Shown: positions 52,894 to 64,000, counted from the stretch's first letter. The stretch is DNA of 64,000 nucleotides from Sphingomonas mucosissima (GCF_002197665.1 NZ_NBBJ01000001.1:310001-374000); one strand, 5' to 3'. Notes: a model not told the origin generated them from the letters alone. Made by a program: numbers and translations.

Positions 52894-53421
52894 TTAGCGC
52901 TCGGTCAGCCGCGGCATCAGCTCCACGAAATTGCATGGCCGGTGCCGGCTATCGAGCTGATCGCGCAGGATGCCGTCCCACGCATCCTTCACCGCCCCGG
53001 TCGATCCGGGCAGCGCAAAGATGTAGGTGCCGCGCGCGACGCAAGCGCACGCGCGCGACTGCACCGTCGAGGTGCCGATCGTCTGATAGGAGAGCCAGCG
53101 GAAGAGCTCGCCGAAACCCGGGATCATCTTGTCCGCGACCCGCTCCACTGCCTCGGGCGTCACGTCCCGGCCCGTCACGCCGGTGCCGCCGGTGGTGATC
53201 ACGCAGTCGATCGCCTCGTCCTCGATCCAGGCATGAAGCTGCGCGACAATCATGTCGGCGTCGTCGCGCAGGATATGCCGATCGGCCAGAATGTGCCCAG
53301 CCTCCGCAAGCCGCGCCACCAACGTATCGCCCGAGCGATCCTCCGCGAGCCCGCGGGTGTCGGAAACGGTCAGCACGGCGATGCGCACTGGGGTGAACGG
53401 CAGGGTCTGATCAATCGGCAT
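52894..53421 (-). CDS. moaB: Molybdenum cofactor biosynthesis protein B
   Basis: 175 aa from ATG 53421. MoaB/MogA fold: [77 protein letters not shown]. It adenylylates or binds molybdopterin. It lies 31 bp after the crotonase-like gene and 41 bp before the exonuclease, all on one strand. Confidence 0.93.
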   Translation of the reverse strand: MPIDQTLPFTPVRIAVLTVSDTRGLAEDRSGDTLVARLAEAGHILADRHILRDDADMIVAQLHAWIEDEAIDCVITTGGTGVTGRDVTPEAVERVADKMIPGFGELFRWLSYQTIGTSTVQSRACACVARGTYIFALPGSTGAVKDAWDGILRDQLDSRHRPCNFVELMPRLTER

Positions 53422-53452
53422 GGATGCGGTATCGCCCGCCTGCCGCCGACGA

Positions 53453-54151
53453 TCAACGATAGCGTTGCGTGCCGCTCCGGAATCGTGCGCTTCCAAAGCT
53501 GTTTTCAAAGGCGCGGCTATGCGCCGGGTCGCCAGGATCGCGCAGCATCGCCTTCAGCATCACCAGAGCGTCCCGATCATTGGCGGCGATGCTGGCGGAC
53601 ACCGCGGCTCCGTCGCCGATCATGTCCACCAATCCGATGCGATGCGCTTCGGCTGCGTCGATCGTCTCGGCCGTGAACAGCAACCGTGCTGCTTGTCCGG
53701 GGCCGGTCAACGCCGATAGGCGGCCAATATCCTCCGCCGGGTAGCCGATGCCCAGCTTCGCCGGCGGAAGCGCGAAGCTCGCGCGCTCGCCCGCGACCCG
53801 TACGTCCGCCGCCAGTGCCAGGACGAAGCCAGCGCCGTGGCAGCCACCGTCGATCGCGGCAACCACCGGCATCGGCAGCCCGGCCAGCGCATTGGCAGCC
53901 GCGCGAAGGGCGAGGCGAAACGGCGCCCGGCGTTCCGGCTCGTCGGCCAGGTGCGCGATCTCGCTCAGGTCCGCGCCGGCCGAAAACGTGCCGGGCACGG
54001 CCGATCGCAGCAGCACCACTGCGGCATCACCGGGTATGCGCCCAACCACATCGGCGAGCGCCTGCCAGTGCGCGGTGCCCATCGCGTTGCGCCGTTCAGG
54101 GCGGTCGAGCGTCAGCCGCGCGATTGGCCCGTCCTGGTCGAGATCGATCAT
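53453..54151 (-). CDS. Enoyl-CoA hydratase/isomerase family protein
   Basis: 232 aa from ATG 54151, overlapping ispE by ATGA. Crotonase fold: [44 protein letters not shown]. Aligned with rat crotonase, both catalytic Glu (in GGGCEL and QPEILLG) appear replaced (GAGFVL and LPPAKLG), so it probably is not a hydratase; isomerase, hydrolase or thioesterase chemistry is possible. Confidence 0.85.
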   Translation of the reverse strand: MIDLDQDGPIARLTLDRPERRNAMGTAHWQALADVVGRIPGDAAVVLLRSAVPGTFSAGADLSEIAHLADEPERRAPFRLALRAAANALAGLPMPVVAAIDGGCHGAGFVLALAADVRVAGERASFALPPAKLGIGYPAEDIGRLSALTGPGQAARLLFTAETIDAAEAHRIGLVDMIGDGAAVSASIAANDRDALVMLKAMLRDPGDPAHSRAFENSFGSARFRSGTQRYR

Positions 54152-55011
54152 GCGAGTGCGGTCGCCAACTGCCACCATTCGGGGGCCGCTGCGGAGACTG
54201 CGGCGCTTGCCCGGTCGCGATCGTCCACCCGCTCGAACAAGGCAAAGCACGTCGCGCCCGACCCGGACATTCGGGCAAGCGTGACGCCGGGCTGAGCCTG
54301 AAGCAGCGCCACCACATCGGCGATCACCGGCGCAACCAAGCGCGCGGGGTGTTCGAGATCGTTGCGCCCGCCGCGCGGATCGGCGGGATCGAGCGCCCCG
54401 CGATCCACGCCGTCCCACCCGCCGAAGACAGCGGCGGTGGAAACACCCACGCGTGGGTTCACCAGCAACACTGGCGTCCCCTGCCACTGCGCGACCGGGA
54501 CCAGGGCATCGCCCTTGCCCGTTCCAAATGCTGTGCGGCCCGCAAGGCACGCGGGCACGTCGGCGCCGAGGCCAGCCGCAATCTCGATCAGACCTGGATC
54601 ATCGAGTGCGATACCATGAGCCCGCGCAAGCGCGCGCAGCGTCGCCGCGGCGTCCGCCGATCCGCCGCCGATCCCTGACGCTACTGGCAGGTTCTTCTCC
54701 AGCGTGATTTCGCACCGCGCGTCGACAGCAAAGCGCTGCCGAAACGCCTCCAAGGCGCGGATCACCAGATTGTCAGCGGGCGCGGAGGAGGGGCCTTCAT
54801 TCGCGGCAGACGCCGTAAGCGCCGCCGCGAACGGCCCGATGATGCGGAACTCGTCCTTCCGCGATGGCGCCAGGGTGATGACATCGCCGTCGCGGCAGAA
54901 CGCGAACAGCGTCTCGATATCGTGATAGCCGTCGGCCCTACGCCGGCGCACGTGCAGGGCAAGGTTCAGCTTGGCCGGGGCCGGCTCCACGATCACGGTT
55001 TCATGGGTCAT
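54148..55011 (-). CDS. ispE: 4-(cytidine 5'-diphospho)-2-C-methyl-D-erythritol kinase
   Basis: 287 aa from ATG 55011. GHMP kinase of the MEP isoprenoid pathway: APAKLNLALHVRRRRADGYHDIETLF at the start, ATP loop NLPVASGIGGGSADAAATLRAL, and MSGSGATCFALF. It phosphorylates CDP-methylerythritol. Its start overlaps the TPR gene and its end the crotonase-like gene, each by ATGA. Confidence 0.95.
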   Translation of the reverse strand: MTHETVIVEPAPAKLNLALHVRRRRADGYHDIETLFAFCRDGDVITLAPSRKDEFRIIGPFAAALTASAANEGPSSAPADNLVIRALEAFRQRFAVDARCEITLEKNLPVASGIGGGSADAAATLRALARAHGIALDDPGLIEIAAGLGADVPACLAGRTAFGTGKGDALVPVAQWQGTPVLLVNPRVGVSTAAVFGGWDGVDRGALDPADPRGGRNDLEHPARLVAPVIADVVALLQAQPGVTLARMSGSGATCFALFERVDDRDRASAAVSAAAPEWWQLATALA

Positions 55012-56675
55012 GGGCGCTGGGCTGGTCCGTTCGCGATCTTGACCGCCAGCCGTGCCGCATTCTCCGCGTCGGCCACGACCTGAGCCGCGCGCCAGGCGTA
55101 GCGGGCAGCGAAGCGACGGCCGACCGCCCAGTAAACGTCGCCGAGATGCTCGTTGACCTCGATATCGGTCGGGGAGGCCGCCGCCGCGCGCTCGATCAAG
55201 GGCAAGGCCCGCTTCGGCTCGCCGGAGAGATAATAAGCCCAACCAAGCGAATCGGTGATCGCCGCGTCCTGCGGCTTCAGCCGGCTCGCCTTTTCCAGCA
55301 GCGTCTGAGCGGGGCCGACCGGCTCGCCGTGGCTGATCTGCGCATAGCCGAGATAGTTGAGCGCCAACGGCTCGTCCGGGGCGAGCCGCACCGCCTGGGC
55401 AAGTGCGCGGTGGGCGCCGGGCCAATCGCCGGCTTCGTCCAGCGCGGCGCCATATTGCAGCCAGACTGACCAGTCCGCTTCGCCTTTCGCCTGATCGATG
55501 ATCCGTCGATATATTGGCGCAGCGTCGGCGGGCCGTGTGGCTCCCGATAACAGATCCGCATAGCGTTGAAGCGCAGCCGTATCCCCGTTCTTGGCCAGCG
55601 CCTCCGCGTGGACCAGGGCTTCGTTCATGCGGCCGGCATCGGCGAGGATCTGAACGCGTCCGCCTTTCGCCGCCTGCGCATAGGGGCTGTCGGCAGCGAT
55701 CGTCGCCAGCGTGGCGAGCGCCCGGTTCGTTTCTCCGGTGCGGCCCAGCGCATAGCCGAGCAGCAGCCGCGCGCGATCGTTTGCGGGATAGGCAATCACG
55801 GCGGCCTGCGCCATGGCGAGCGGCAAGGGGCCAGGCGGGCCGACGATCAGGTCGGTCACCACGCGGGTCAGCAGGGCGGACATGCCGAACCCAAGCGTCG
55901 GCTTGCTGCCGGTGCCTGGCCGGGCGCGAAATGCCGCAATCGCTGGCGCATCTCCGATCAGCAAGGAGCGGGCTTCCGCGGCTTTGCCCAGGCCGATCAA
56001 CAGCCGCGCGGCGATGATCCTCATGTCTTCGCTCGCCTGGCCCGTACCCAGCACCGCGCGAAGCGTCGCCAGCCCCTCCGTGGTGTGGCCTTGCGCGATC
56101 AGGATCAGTGCGCGGGTCTCACCGGCGAAGCGCCGTGCCACCGCGTCGTCGCGCGCGGCGGCAAGCAGCGGCAGCGGATCCCCCCCGCTCGCCAGCGCCG
56201 CCCAAGCCGCGAGAGGCGCGGACAGGACGGCAAGCTGGCTCTTGCCGATGCGGCGGATCGCCGCCTGTGCCGCAGGGAGATCATCGTGGGCGGCGGCACT
56301 GGCAAGGATCAGCAGATCGGCGTCCGCCGGGGCGGCGTGGCCGAGTGTCGCTGCCGCCTCGAAGGCGAGTTTCAGGTCGCCGGCCGTGATCGCCTGACGA
56401 TAGGCATGGGCCGCCACCCCCGTGTCACCGGGCACGGCGGCCAACGCATCGGCATAGCGACGCGCGGCGAGCCCCGACGCACCATCGCCATCGGCGGCGC
56501 GCGCCTGCATGTAGGCGAGCAGATCCGGCGTCGAAGCGCTTGCGGGCAGCGCCACCAGCGCGAGCGCCGCGCCGCCCAGCAAACGCCTCGCCCCGGCCAG
56601 GAGCCGGAGGCCGTCCGCCGCTGCAACGCCCCGCGAGGAGCGGGCTGCTGACCCATGCTCGCGGTGACGATCCAC
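55008..56675 (-). CDS. Tetratricopeptide repeat protein
   Basis: About 555 aa. Signal-like segment LRLLAGARRLLGGAALALVALPASAST, then at least six to eight TPR-type helix pairs (YLGYAQISHGEPVGPAQTLLEKASRLKPQDAAITDSLGWAYY pattern in the C-terminal half). The start is uncertain: GTG 56675 is chosen; the frame is open to 56732. Likely periplasmic scaffold. Overlaps ispE by ATGA and lies close after the ETF-QO gene. Confidence 0.82.
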   Translation of the reverse strand: MDRHREHGSAARSSRGVAAADGLRLLAGARRLLGGAALALVALPASASTPDLLAYMQARAADGDGASGLAARRYADALAAVPGDTGVAAHAYRQAITAGDLKLAFEAAATLGHAAPADADLLILASAAAHDDLPAAQAAIRRIGKSQLAVLSAPLAAWAALASGGDPLPLLAAARDDAVARRFAGETRALILIAQGHTTEGLATLRAVLGTGQASEDMRIIAARLLIGLGKAAEARSLLIGDAPAIAAFRARPGTGSKPTLGFGMSALLTRVVTDLIVGPPGPLPLAMAQAAVIAYPANDRARLLLGYALGRTGETNRALATLATIAADSPYAQAAKGGRVQILADAGRMNEALVHAEALAKNGDTAALQRYADLLSGATRPADAAPIYRRIIDQAKGEADWSVWLQYGAALDEAGDWPGAHRALAQAVRLAPDEPLALNYLGYAQISHGEPVGPAQTLLEKASRLKPQDAAITDSLGWAYYLSGEPKRALPLIERAAAASPTDIEVNEHLGDVYWAVGRRFAARYAWRAAQVVADAENAARLAVKIANGPAQRP

Positions 56676-56706
56676 GGCGGACGGCGCGGCTGACCGCCTG
56701 GCCAGC

Positions 56707-58365
<1,659 letters not shown>

Positions 58366-58490
58366 TATTCTCTCCATCTGCCAACCCGCCCATCGCCCCC
58401 GCATTCGGGCGCATGCCGGCAACGTTCCGTCTTCCATGGCTGTTCAGCGAATTGACCGCCACGTCAACCATCAGGCTTAAGTGGGTGCAC

Positions 58491-59246
58491 ATGGGGGCAG
58501 ATCCAAACATCGATTGGCGGCAAGCCGCGGCAAGCGCAATGGAATGGTGGCGCGACGCCGGCGTGGATGTGCTCGTTGGCGATGAACCGTTCGACTGGCT
58601 TTCCCCTGAGCCGGCGGAACTGGTCACGGCTCTTGCGCCCGAGCGTGATCTCAGTGGCGCCACTGCCCCTGCTGACCATTCTTTGCCTGCGGCCGGCACG
58701 TTGCCCGCAACGATCGCCGAGCTGCTGGAATGGCGGATCGGCCCGGCCGCGCCGGAAGCCAGCTGGAACATATCGCTCGTTCCCGCCACCGGTCCGGCCG
58801 GCGCCGACCTGATGATCCTGATCGATTGTCCCGAACGCGATTCGTGCGATTCGCTGCTCGGCGGTGCGGCGGGGCGTTTGTTTGATCGGATGCTCGCCGC
58901 GATCGGGCGCAGCCGCGCCGACGTCCATCTCGCGAGCATGTGCGCAGCGCGCCCTTCCGCAGGGCGCCTCCCGCGCGAGATGGAGTCGCGGCTCGCGGAA
59001 ATCGCCCGCCATCACGTCACCCTGGCGGCACCCAAGCGGTTGCTCGTAATGGGCGATGCGGCTAGCCGTGCCATATTGTCGGCGAACGTCTTGCAGGCGC
59101 GCGGACGTTTGCACGCTTTTAACCATAAGAATGACAGTCAGAGCGAGGTCGTGGCGAGCTTCCATCCGCGCATGCTGCTGGAAAGACCCGTCCTGAAGGC
59201 TGAGGCTTGGAGAGATCTGCAGATGCTGATGGGGGGATCGAAGTGA
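58491..59246 (+). CDS. Uracil-DNA glycosylase-like protein
   Basis: 251 aa from ATG 58491. The C-terminal half fits the UDG superfamily: KRLLVMGDAASRAIL and VVASFHPRMLLERP, where the HP..LL segment is motif II. Motif I (family 4 GEAPG) is not intact (ILIDCPERD), and the four Cys for an Fe-S cluster are absent, so catalytic function is uncertain. Its stop overlaps the lytic transglycosylase start by GTGA. Confidence 0.75.
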   Translation: MGADPNIDWRQAAASAMEWWRDAGVDVLVGDEPFDWLSPEPAELVTALAPERDLSGATAPADHSLPAAGTLPATIAELLEWRIGPAAPEASWNISLVPATGPAGADLMILIDCPERDSCDSLLGGAAGRLFDRMLAAIGRSRADVHLASMCAARPSAGRLPREMESRLAEIARHHVTLAAPKRLLVMGDAASRAILSANVLQARGRLHAFNHKNDSQSEVVASFHPRMLLERPVLKAEAWRDLQMLMGGSK

Positions 59247-61051
59247 GCCGGGTGTTGCTTGCCGCCGTATCTTTTGCCGCGATGATGCCGGCGGTGGCGG
59301 CCGCCGAGCCCGCGGCTCCGGCGGGCGCTGCGAGCGCGGCCACGCCGTCGCTTCCGTCCCAGCTCACCGCCGAACAGCGCACGCAATATCGCGCCGTCTT
59401 CGCCGCCATTCGCGAAAGCCGCTGGCAGGATGCACAGATCGGCCTCGACGCGATGGTCCCCGGGCCGCTGCACAGCTACGCGCGCGCCGAACTCTACACG
59501 GCCAAGGGCTCGCCCCGCGTGGAGCTGGAGCCGCTTGTCCGCTTGCTGACCGACGCGCCCGAACTGCCGCAGGCCGAGGCGATCGCCCGGCTCGCAAAGG
59601 CGCGGGGCGCGGCCGAGCTGCCGCAACTGCCGGTACCGCAGCGGCTCGTCTGGCAGGATGGCGCCCCCATCCGCGTCCGCGCGAAGGCCACGCGCAGTGA
59701 CGCGATCGCCGCCGATCTCGCCACGCGCATGCAGCCTTATGTGAAGGGCGACATGGGGCGCGAGGCGGAGGCGCTGCTCGAATCGACCAGCGGGCTTTCG
59801 CCGGAGACGGCCACCGAATGGCAATCCCGCGTCGCCTGGATCTATTTTCTTCAGGGTCTCGACGGCGATGCGCGCCGCCTGGGCGACAAGGCCGCGCAGG
59901 GGCGGGGTGATTGGGCCACGCATGCGCGCTGGACGTCGGCGCTGGCCGCTTGGCGCCAGAATGATTGCGCCGCCGCTGGCGAAGGATTCCAGGCCGTGTC
60001 CGCGCGCGCCGGCGACACCGATATGCGCGCGGCCGGGCTTTATTGGGCCAGTCGTGCCGACATGATCTGCGGCCGCCCGGACCGGATCGAGGCGCGGCTG
60101 CGCAACGCGGCGCAATATGGCGAGACGTTCTACGGACAATTGGCGCGTCAGTCGCTCGGCATGCAGACCGCGGCGGTCAAGCCGCAGAAGGTGACGAGCG
60201 ATTGGGCCAGCGTCGAGCGCCGCCCGAACGTGCGCGTTGCTGCCGCCTTGGCCGAGATCGGCGAGAACGATGCTGCGGATCAGGTGGTCCGGCAGCAGGC
60301 CAAGATCGGCCCCGCGGCCGAATTCGCCAGCCTGATGCGCGTAACGGAGCAGATGAACCTGCCGGCCAGCGTGGTGTGGCTCGCGCACAATTGCCCGCAA
60401 GGCTTCGTGGCCACGGCGGAAACGCGTTATCCCACGCCGAACTGGACGCCGGACACCGGCTGGCGGGTCGACAAGGCGCTGGTCTATGCGCACACGCTCC
60501 AGGAATCGGGCTTCCGCAACAAGGTCGTCTCGCCCGCGGGCGCTTACGGGCTCATGCAGATCATGCCCGCTGCTGCCACCGATTACATGCGCGAGCGGGG
60601 CGTATCGGTCGACAAATCGGCGCTCACCCGCCCATCGACCAACATCGATATCGGCCAGCGGCATCTGGAAAAGCTGCGCGACATGGGCCTGACGCAGGGT
60701 CTGCTGCCCAAGGTGATCGCCGCGTATAACGCCGGGCCCAAGCCGGTCGGCGAGTGGAATTCGCTCGTCCGCGATAACGGCGATCCGCTGCTCTACATCG
60801 AGAGCATCCCGTATTGGGAGACGCGCGGCTATGTCGTGACGGTACTGCGCAATTACTGGATGTATGAAGGACAGACCGGCCGAAAGGAATCGGTCAGTCG
60901 CTCCGCGCTCGCCCAAGGCATGTGGCCGCGCTTCCCCGGAATGAAGGGTGAACCGGCGATTCGCGTCGCCAATCGTCCGGCGTTCAATACGGTCGCCTCG
61001 AATGCGGCGGTTTCACCAACTTCCACCACCACGGTGACGAGCGCGCAGTAA
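59243..61051 (+). CDS. Lytic transglycosylase, Slt70-like
   Basis: 602 aa from GTG 59243, with signal peptide LLAAVSFAAMMPAVAAAE. N-terminal helical (TPR-like) superstructure of about 440 aa and a C-terminal SLT domain: catalytic Glu in HTLQESGFRNKVVSPAGAYGLMQIMPAAA, then VIAAYNAGPKPVGEWN. Cleaves peptidoglycan glycan strands. Operon with the UDG-like gene. Confidence 0.93.
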   Translation: MSRVLLAAVSFAAMMPAVAAAEPAAPAGAASAATPSLPSQLTAEQRTQYRAVFAAIRESRWQDAQIGLDAMVPGPLHSYARAELYTAKGSPRVELEPLVRLLTDAPELPQAEAIARLAKARGAAELPQLPVPQRLVWQDGAPIRVRAKATRSDAIAADLATRMQPYVKGDMGREAEALLESTSGLSPETATEWQSRVAWIYFLQGLDGDARRLGDKAAQGRGDWATHARWTSALAAWRQNDCAAAGEGFQAVSARAGDTDMRAAGLYWASRADMICGRPDRIEARLRNAAQYGETFYGQLARQSLGMQTAAVKPQKVTSDWASVERRPNVRVAAALAEIGENDAADQVVRQQAKIGPAAEFASLMRVTEQMNLPASVVWLAHNCPQGFVATAETRYPTPNWTPDTGWRVDKALVYAHTLQESGFRNKVVSPAGAYGLMQIMPAAATDYMRERGVSVDKSALTRPSTNIDIGQRHLEKLRDMGLTQGLLPKVIAAYNAGPKPVGEWNSLVRDNGDPLLYIESIPYWETRGYVVTVLRNYWMYEGQTGRKESVSRSALAQGMWPRFPGMKGEPAIRVANRPAFNTVASNAAVSPTSTTTVTSAQ

Positions 61052-61064
61052 CTCGGCACTGGTC

Positions 61065-61160
61065 GTCCCGGACGTGATCCGGGATCCAGTCCATCGCGGC
61101 GCTTCCGATCGTTGCCGCGCGAACACGCGCCCATACCGTCATGCCGGGCGAGTCCCGGCA
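61065..61160. repeat. Two REP-like hairpins
   Basis: TCCCGGAcgtgaTCCGGGA near 61,067-61,087 and GCCGGGcgagtCCCGGC near 61,143-61,160 are two short hairpins each followed by tccag. Their look matches the palindrome at 26-46. They separate the transglycosylase from recA. Confidence 0.6.
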
Positions 61161-61239
61161 TCCAGCCGTCCGCATGCTCCTACTACGCCTATCGCGAGCA
61201 ACATCCGCCGCGATCCAAACCACGCTACAGAAAACAATC

Positions 61240-61254
61240 GTTCCCTACTTGTTC
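61240..61254 (+). promoter_or_regulatory. LexA/SOS box upstream of recA
   Basis: GTTC-CCTACTT-GTTC is an exact match to the alphaproteobacterial SOS consensus GTTC-N7-GTTC, 75 bases before the recA start. A further palindrome GTTCC-CGC-GGAAC begins with the second half-site. Confidence 0.85.
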
Positions 61255-61329
61255 CCGCGGAACAAATGTAATACATGCCGTTCACGCGTTGAACGGTTCG
61301 CGCGCTTGCTTTAGCGAAAGGGCTTCCCA

Positions 61330-62403
61330 ATGGCCGCCAATCTGAAGGTGATCCCTAACAACATGGCAAGCGCGAACTCGGATCGTCAAAAGGCGCTCGA
61401 CGCCGCCCTCGCGCAGATCGATCGCGCGTTCGGCAAGGGCTCGGCAATGAAGCTCGGCGCAAAGGAGACGATGAAGGTCGAGGTGGTCTCCACCGGCAGC
61501 CTCGGGCTCGACATCGCGCTTGGCGTCGGCGGGCTGCCGAAGGGCCGCATCGTCGAGATCTTCGGGCCTGAATCGTCGGGCAAGACGACACTCGCGCTTC
61601 ACGCGATTGCCGAATCGCAAAAGGCAGGCGGCACGGCGGCCTTCGTTGACGCGGAGCACGCGCTCGATCCGGCCTATGCCAAGAAGCTGGGCGTCAACAT
61701 CGACGAGCTGATCGTCTCGCAGCCCGATACGGGCGAGCAGGCGCTTGAGATCGTCGATACGCTGGTGCGGTCGAACGCGATCGACGTGCTGGTGATCGAT
61801 TCGGTCGCCGCGCTCGTGCCGCGCGCCGAAATCGAGGGCGAAATGGGCGACAGCCACGTCGGCCTTCAAGCCCGCTTGATGAGCCAGGCGCTGCGCAAGC
61901 TGACCGGCACGATCAGCCGCTCGAACTGCCTTGTCATCTTCATCAACCAGATCCGCATGAAGATCGGCGTGATGTACGGCTCGCCCGAGACGACCACGGG
62001 TGGCAACGCGCTGAAGTTCTACGCCTCGGTCCGCCTCGACGTGCGCCGCATCGGCTCGGTCAAGGATCGCGAGGAGGCCACGGGCAACCAGACCCGCGTC
62101 AAGGTGGTGAAGAACAAGGTCGCGCCGCCATTCAAGCAGGTCGAATTCGACATCATGTTCGGCGAGGGCATTTCGAAGCTCGGCGAGATCATCGATCTCG
62201 GCGTCAAGGCGGGCCTCGTCGAGAAGTCGGGTTCGTGGTTCAGCTATGATTCGATCCGCATCGGTCAGGGCCGCGAGAATTCGAAGAACTACCTGCGCGA
62301 GAACACCGAAGTGGCCGAGCGCCTGGAGCGCCAGATCCGTGCGCGCCAGGAGGGCCTCGGTGAGGAACTGATGGCCGGGCCGTCCGAGGAAGACGACGTC
62401 TGA
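61330..62403 (+). CDS. recA: Recombinase A
   Basis: 357 aa. Walker A GPESSGKT (79-86), VDAEHALDP, loop and DNA-binding segments [28 protein letters not shown]. Standard length for alphaproteobacteria. Performs strand exchange and activates LexA self-cleavage. SOS box upstream, terminator downstream. Confidence 0.98.
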   Translation: MAANLKVIPNNMASANSDRQKALDAALAQIDRAFGKGSAMKLGAKETMKVEVVSTGSLGLDIALGVGGLPKGRIVEIFGPESSGKTTLALHAIAESQKAGGTAAFVDAEHALDPAYAKKLGVNIDELIVSQPDTGEQALEIVDTLVRSNAIDVLVIDSVAALVPRAEIEGEMGDSHVGLQARLMSQALRKLTGTISRSNCLVIFINQIRMKIGVMYGSPETTTGGNALKFYASVRLDVRRIGSVKDREEATGNQTRVKVVKNKVAPPFKQVEFDIMFGEGISKLGEIIDLGVKAGLVEKSGSWFSYDSIRIGQGRENSKNYLRENTEVAERLERQIRARQEGLGEELMAGPSEEDDV

Positions 62404-62450
62404 TCGAACGCAGATGCACGGACGGCAGAGTCCAACCCAGCATCAACAGA

Positions 62451-62480
62451 AAGGGCCGGTGCCGCGAGGTGCCGGCCCTT
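62451..62480 (+). terminator. recA terminator
   Basis: AAGGGCCGG (62451-62459) and CCGGCCCTT (62472-62480) form a perfect 9-bp stem, then TGTACG. About 50 bp past the recA stop. Confidence 0.75.
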
Positions 62481-62620
62481 TGTACGTTCCGGCCAGCCGC
62501 AGCTGTTGGAAAAAGCCGCGCCAGCGCCTCAACATTCTCAACATTCTCAACATTCGCGCCGCACGCATCCACGGTGCGATCTGCTACCATCCTCGTCTCC
62601 GTCACGCAGAAGGAACGCCG

Positions 62621-63466
62621 ATGACCACCGCACCCGATTGGCAGACCCGCGTGGGCGATGTTTGGGCAGCCGAATGGCGCCGCACTGACCGCAGCTTCGC
62701 CGCGTTGTCGCGTCAGCTCGATGCCGCCATCCATGCCCTCGCGCCGAACGCGGGCCGTGCGGTCGATCTCGGCTGCGGCGCAGGCGCTACCAGCCTTGCG
62801 CTCGCCGCCGCCCGGCCGGAGCTCGAGATATTGGGCGTCGACCTCTCGGCCGCGCTGGTCGCCGTGGCGCAGGAGCGAGCCGCCGAGCGCGGGCTCGACA
62901 ATCTGCGTTTCGTGGCCGGCATGGTGCCGCAGGCGCTTGAACCTCACTCCCCGCTTGATCTTGCCGTATCGCGGCATGGCGTGATGTTCTTCGACGATCC
63001 GCTCGCCGCCTTTCGCGGCATCGCCGCCGCGCTGCGGCCCGGCGCGCCGCTGATCTTCTCGTGCTTCCGTGCAGCGGCCGACAATCCCTGGGCGTCGGAA
63101 ACCATCGCTTCCCTCGGTGGGCGGCTCGATTCACCAGCGGGTTATGCCCCGGGCCCGTTCGCCTTCGCGGATCGCGACATGGTTCACGAACTGCTCGTCG
63201 ACGCCGGCCTCGCCCGCATCAGCATCGCGCCGGCCGATTATCTCTACCGCGCGGGGGAGGGCGCTGATCCTGCAGCCGACGCCGCCGACTTCTTCCGCTG
63301 CATCGGTCCGGTGTCCCGAACGATTGCCGCCGCATCCGAAGCGGACCGGCCGGCACTGCTGGAGCGGTTGCGCGTTGTGCTCAGCCAGCATGTGGTGGGC
63401 GATGCGGTTGAGTTTCCTGCCGCGGCGTGGATAGTCACGGCCTACGCACAGGGGAGCGGCAAATGA
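62621..63466 (+). CDS. Class I SAM-dependent methyltransferase
   Basis: 281 aa from ATG 62621 (AAGGAAC upstream). Motif I AVDLGCGAGATSLALAAA, motif II LGVDLSAAL, post-I LRFVAGM and FDLAVSRHG-like segment (PLDLAVSRHGVMFFDD). Substrate unknown. Overlaps the GST gene by ATGA, so the two are coupled. Confidence 0.9.
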   Translation: MTTAPDWQTRVGDVWAAEWRRTDRSFAALSRQLDAAIHALAPNAGRAVDLGCGAGATSLALAAARPELEILGVDLSAALVAVAQERAAERGLDNLRFVAGMVPQALEPHSPLDLAVSRHGVMFFDDPLAAFRGIAAALRPGAPLIFSCFRAAADNPWASETIASLGGRLDSPAGYAPGPFAFADRDMVHELLVDAGLARISIAPADYLYRAGEGADPAADAADFFRCIGPVSRTIAAASEADRPALLERLRVVLSQHVVGDAVEFPAAAWIVTAYAQGSGK

Positions 63467-64000
63467 TCATCGTCCACCATCTCGAGAATTCTCGGTCGCA
63501 GCGCGTGCTGTGGATGCTCGAGGAGCTGGGCCTCCCCTATGAGGTCCGGCGCTACGAACGCGACAAGAAGACGATGCTCGCCCCGCCGGAGTTGAAGCGC
63601 GTCCACCCGCTCGGCAAGTCACCCGTGATCGAGGATACCGGCGATGGCGGCCGGGTTGTCGCGGAAACCGGTGCGATCGTCGAGTATCTGGTCGACAAGG
63701 CGGACGGCCGGCTCGGCCCGCCGGCCAACCGGACGGCGGCGCTCGATTACCGCTTTTGGCTCCACTATGCCGAAGGCTCGCTGATGCCGCCGCTGCTCGT
63801 CACCCTGGTGCTCAGCCGCGTGCCCTTCTTCGGCAAGGCGGCGCAGAAGCGGATCCGCCCCTGGATCGAAAGCCACCTCGACTTCGTGGAGGCGCATCTT
63901 GCCCGCCAGCCGTGGTTCGCCGGCGACTCGCTCACCGGGGCGGACGTGATGATGAGCTTCCCGCTGGAAGCAGGCCGCAGCCGCGCTGGCCTGGACTCCT
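63463..64000 (+). CDS. Glutathione S-transferase (partial)
   Basis: The first 179 residues are present; the gene runs off the window. Thioredoxin-fold N-terminal domain: HHLENSRSQRVLWMLEELGLPYEV with the Ser that activates glutathione, HPLGKSPVI cis-Pro loop and VVAETGAIVEYLVD. ATG 63463 overlaps the methyltransferase stop. Confidence 0.92.
   Translation, partial: MIIVHHLENSRSQRVLWMLEELGLPYEVRRYERDKKTMLAPPELKRVHPLGKSPVIEDTGDGGRVVAETGAIVEYLVDKADGRLGPPANRTAALDYRFWLHYAEGSLMPPLLVTLVLSRVPFFGKAAQKRIRPWIESHLDFVEAHLARQPWFAGDSLTGADVMMSFPLEAGRSRAGLDS

Noticed and set aside
59138..60916. 592-codon minus-strand frame opposite the lytic transglycosylase
   Set aside because: Shadow of a gene with a signal peptide and SLT motif.
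62529..62556. Three tandem 9-bp copies (CAACATTCT) as a CRISPR or regulatory array
   Set aside because: Too short, no spacers; a simple tandem repeat between recA and the methyltransferase gene.

Overview
The window is a high-GC alphaproteobacterial chromosome segment, most likely from a Sphingomonas-type organism (Sphingomonadaceae). Support: the F0 genes stand alone in the order atpI-atpB-atpE-atpF'-atpF, as in alphaproteobacteria; the TonB receptor and its sugar cluster are of the Caulobacter/Sphingomonas type; an alphaproteobacterial SOS box (GTTC-N7-GTTC) precedes recA; and short hairpin repeats of a kind common in sphingomonads lie between genes. No search was run, so the genus is an inference.

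Left core (1-15.3 kb): radC; a ydbH-ynbE-ydbL operon for an envelope-spanning AsmA-like system; the F0 half of ATP synthase; an AI-2E family permease; a DUF2459 protein; a FucP-like sugar permease; yajC-secD-secF plus an Mth938-like gene; a small monooxygenase; and tRNA-Pro(GGG).

Genomic island (15,311-51,959): a perfect 54-bp direct repeat of the tRNA-Pro 3' half bounds about 36.6 kb. A tyrosine integrase, an AlpA-like HTH protein and an HUH-type replication-like protein sit at the right end. Tandem 11-bp repeats of one family lie inside both ends and look like integrase arm sites. Cargo from left to right: a sugar-uptake cluster (ROK regulator, TonB receptor, DUF218 protein, GPH permease); a recombinase that appears to lack its tyrosine; a frameshifted MFS pump with a TetR regulator between GTGTCA palindromes; a LysR-controlled NmrA/DUF1857/OYE/SDR operon; DUF3768 and a second recombinase; a seven-gene minus-strand operon; a PD-(D/E)XK-like protein with an XRE regulator; and HxlR/SDR, LysR/AKR/VOC and TetR genes.

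The most interesting locus is the operon at 32,972-40,734. Its order is MBL-fold hydrolase, one polypeptide fusing E2-like, E1-like and JAB/JAMM domains, patatin-like phospholipase, unknown 286-aa protein, 72-aa peptide, graspetide-type ATP-grasp ligase, and a three-helix membrane protein. Nearly every junction overlaps or abuts. It resembles type II CBASS in having an E2-E1 enzyme, a JAB protease and a phospholipase, but I find no CD-NTase and no ubiquitin-like protein. It adds a second ligase with a possible peptide substrate. I read it as a candidate defence or conflict system whose exact combination I do not recognise.

Right core (51,960-64,000): a 3'-5' exonuclease with BRCT-like end, moaB, a crotonase-fold protein, ispE and a TPR protein in one run, ETF-QO, then divergently a UDG-like protein and a lytic transglycosylase, recA with its SOS box and terminator, a methyltransferase, and a GST cut by the window end.
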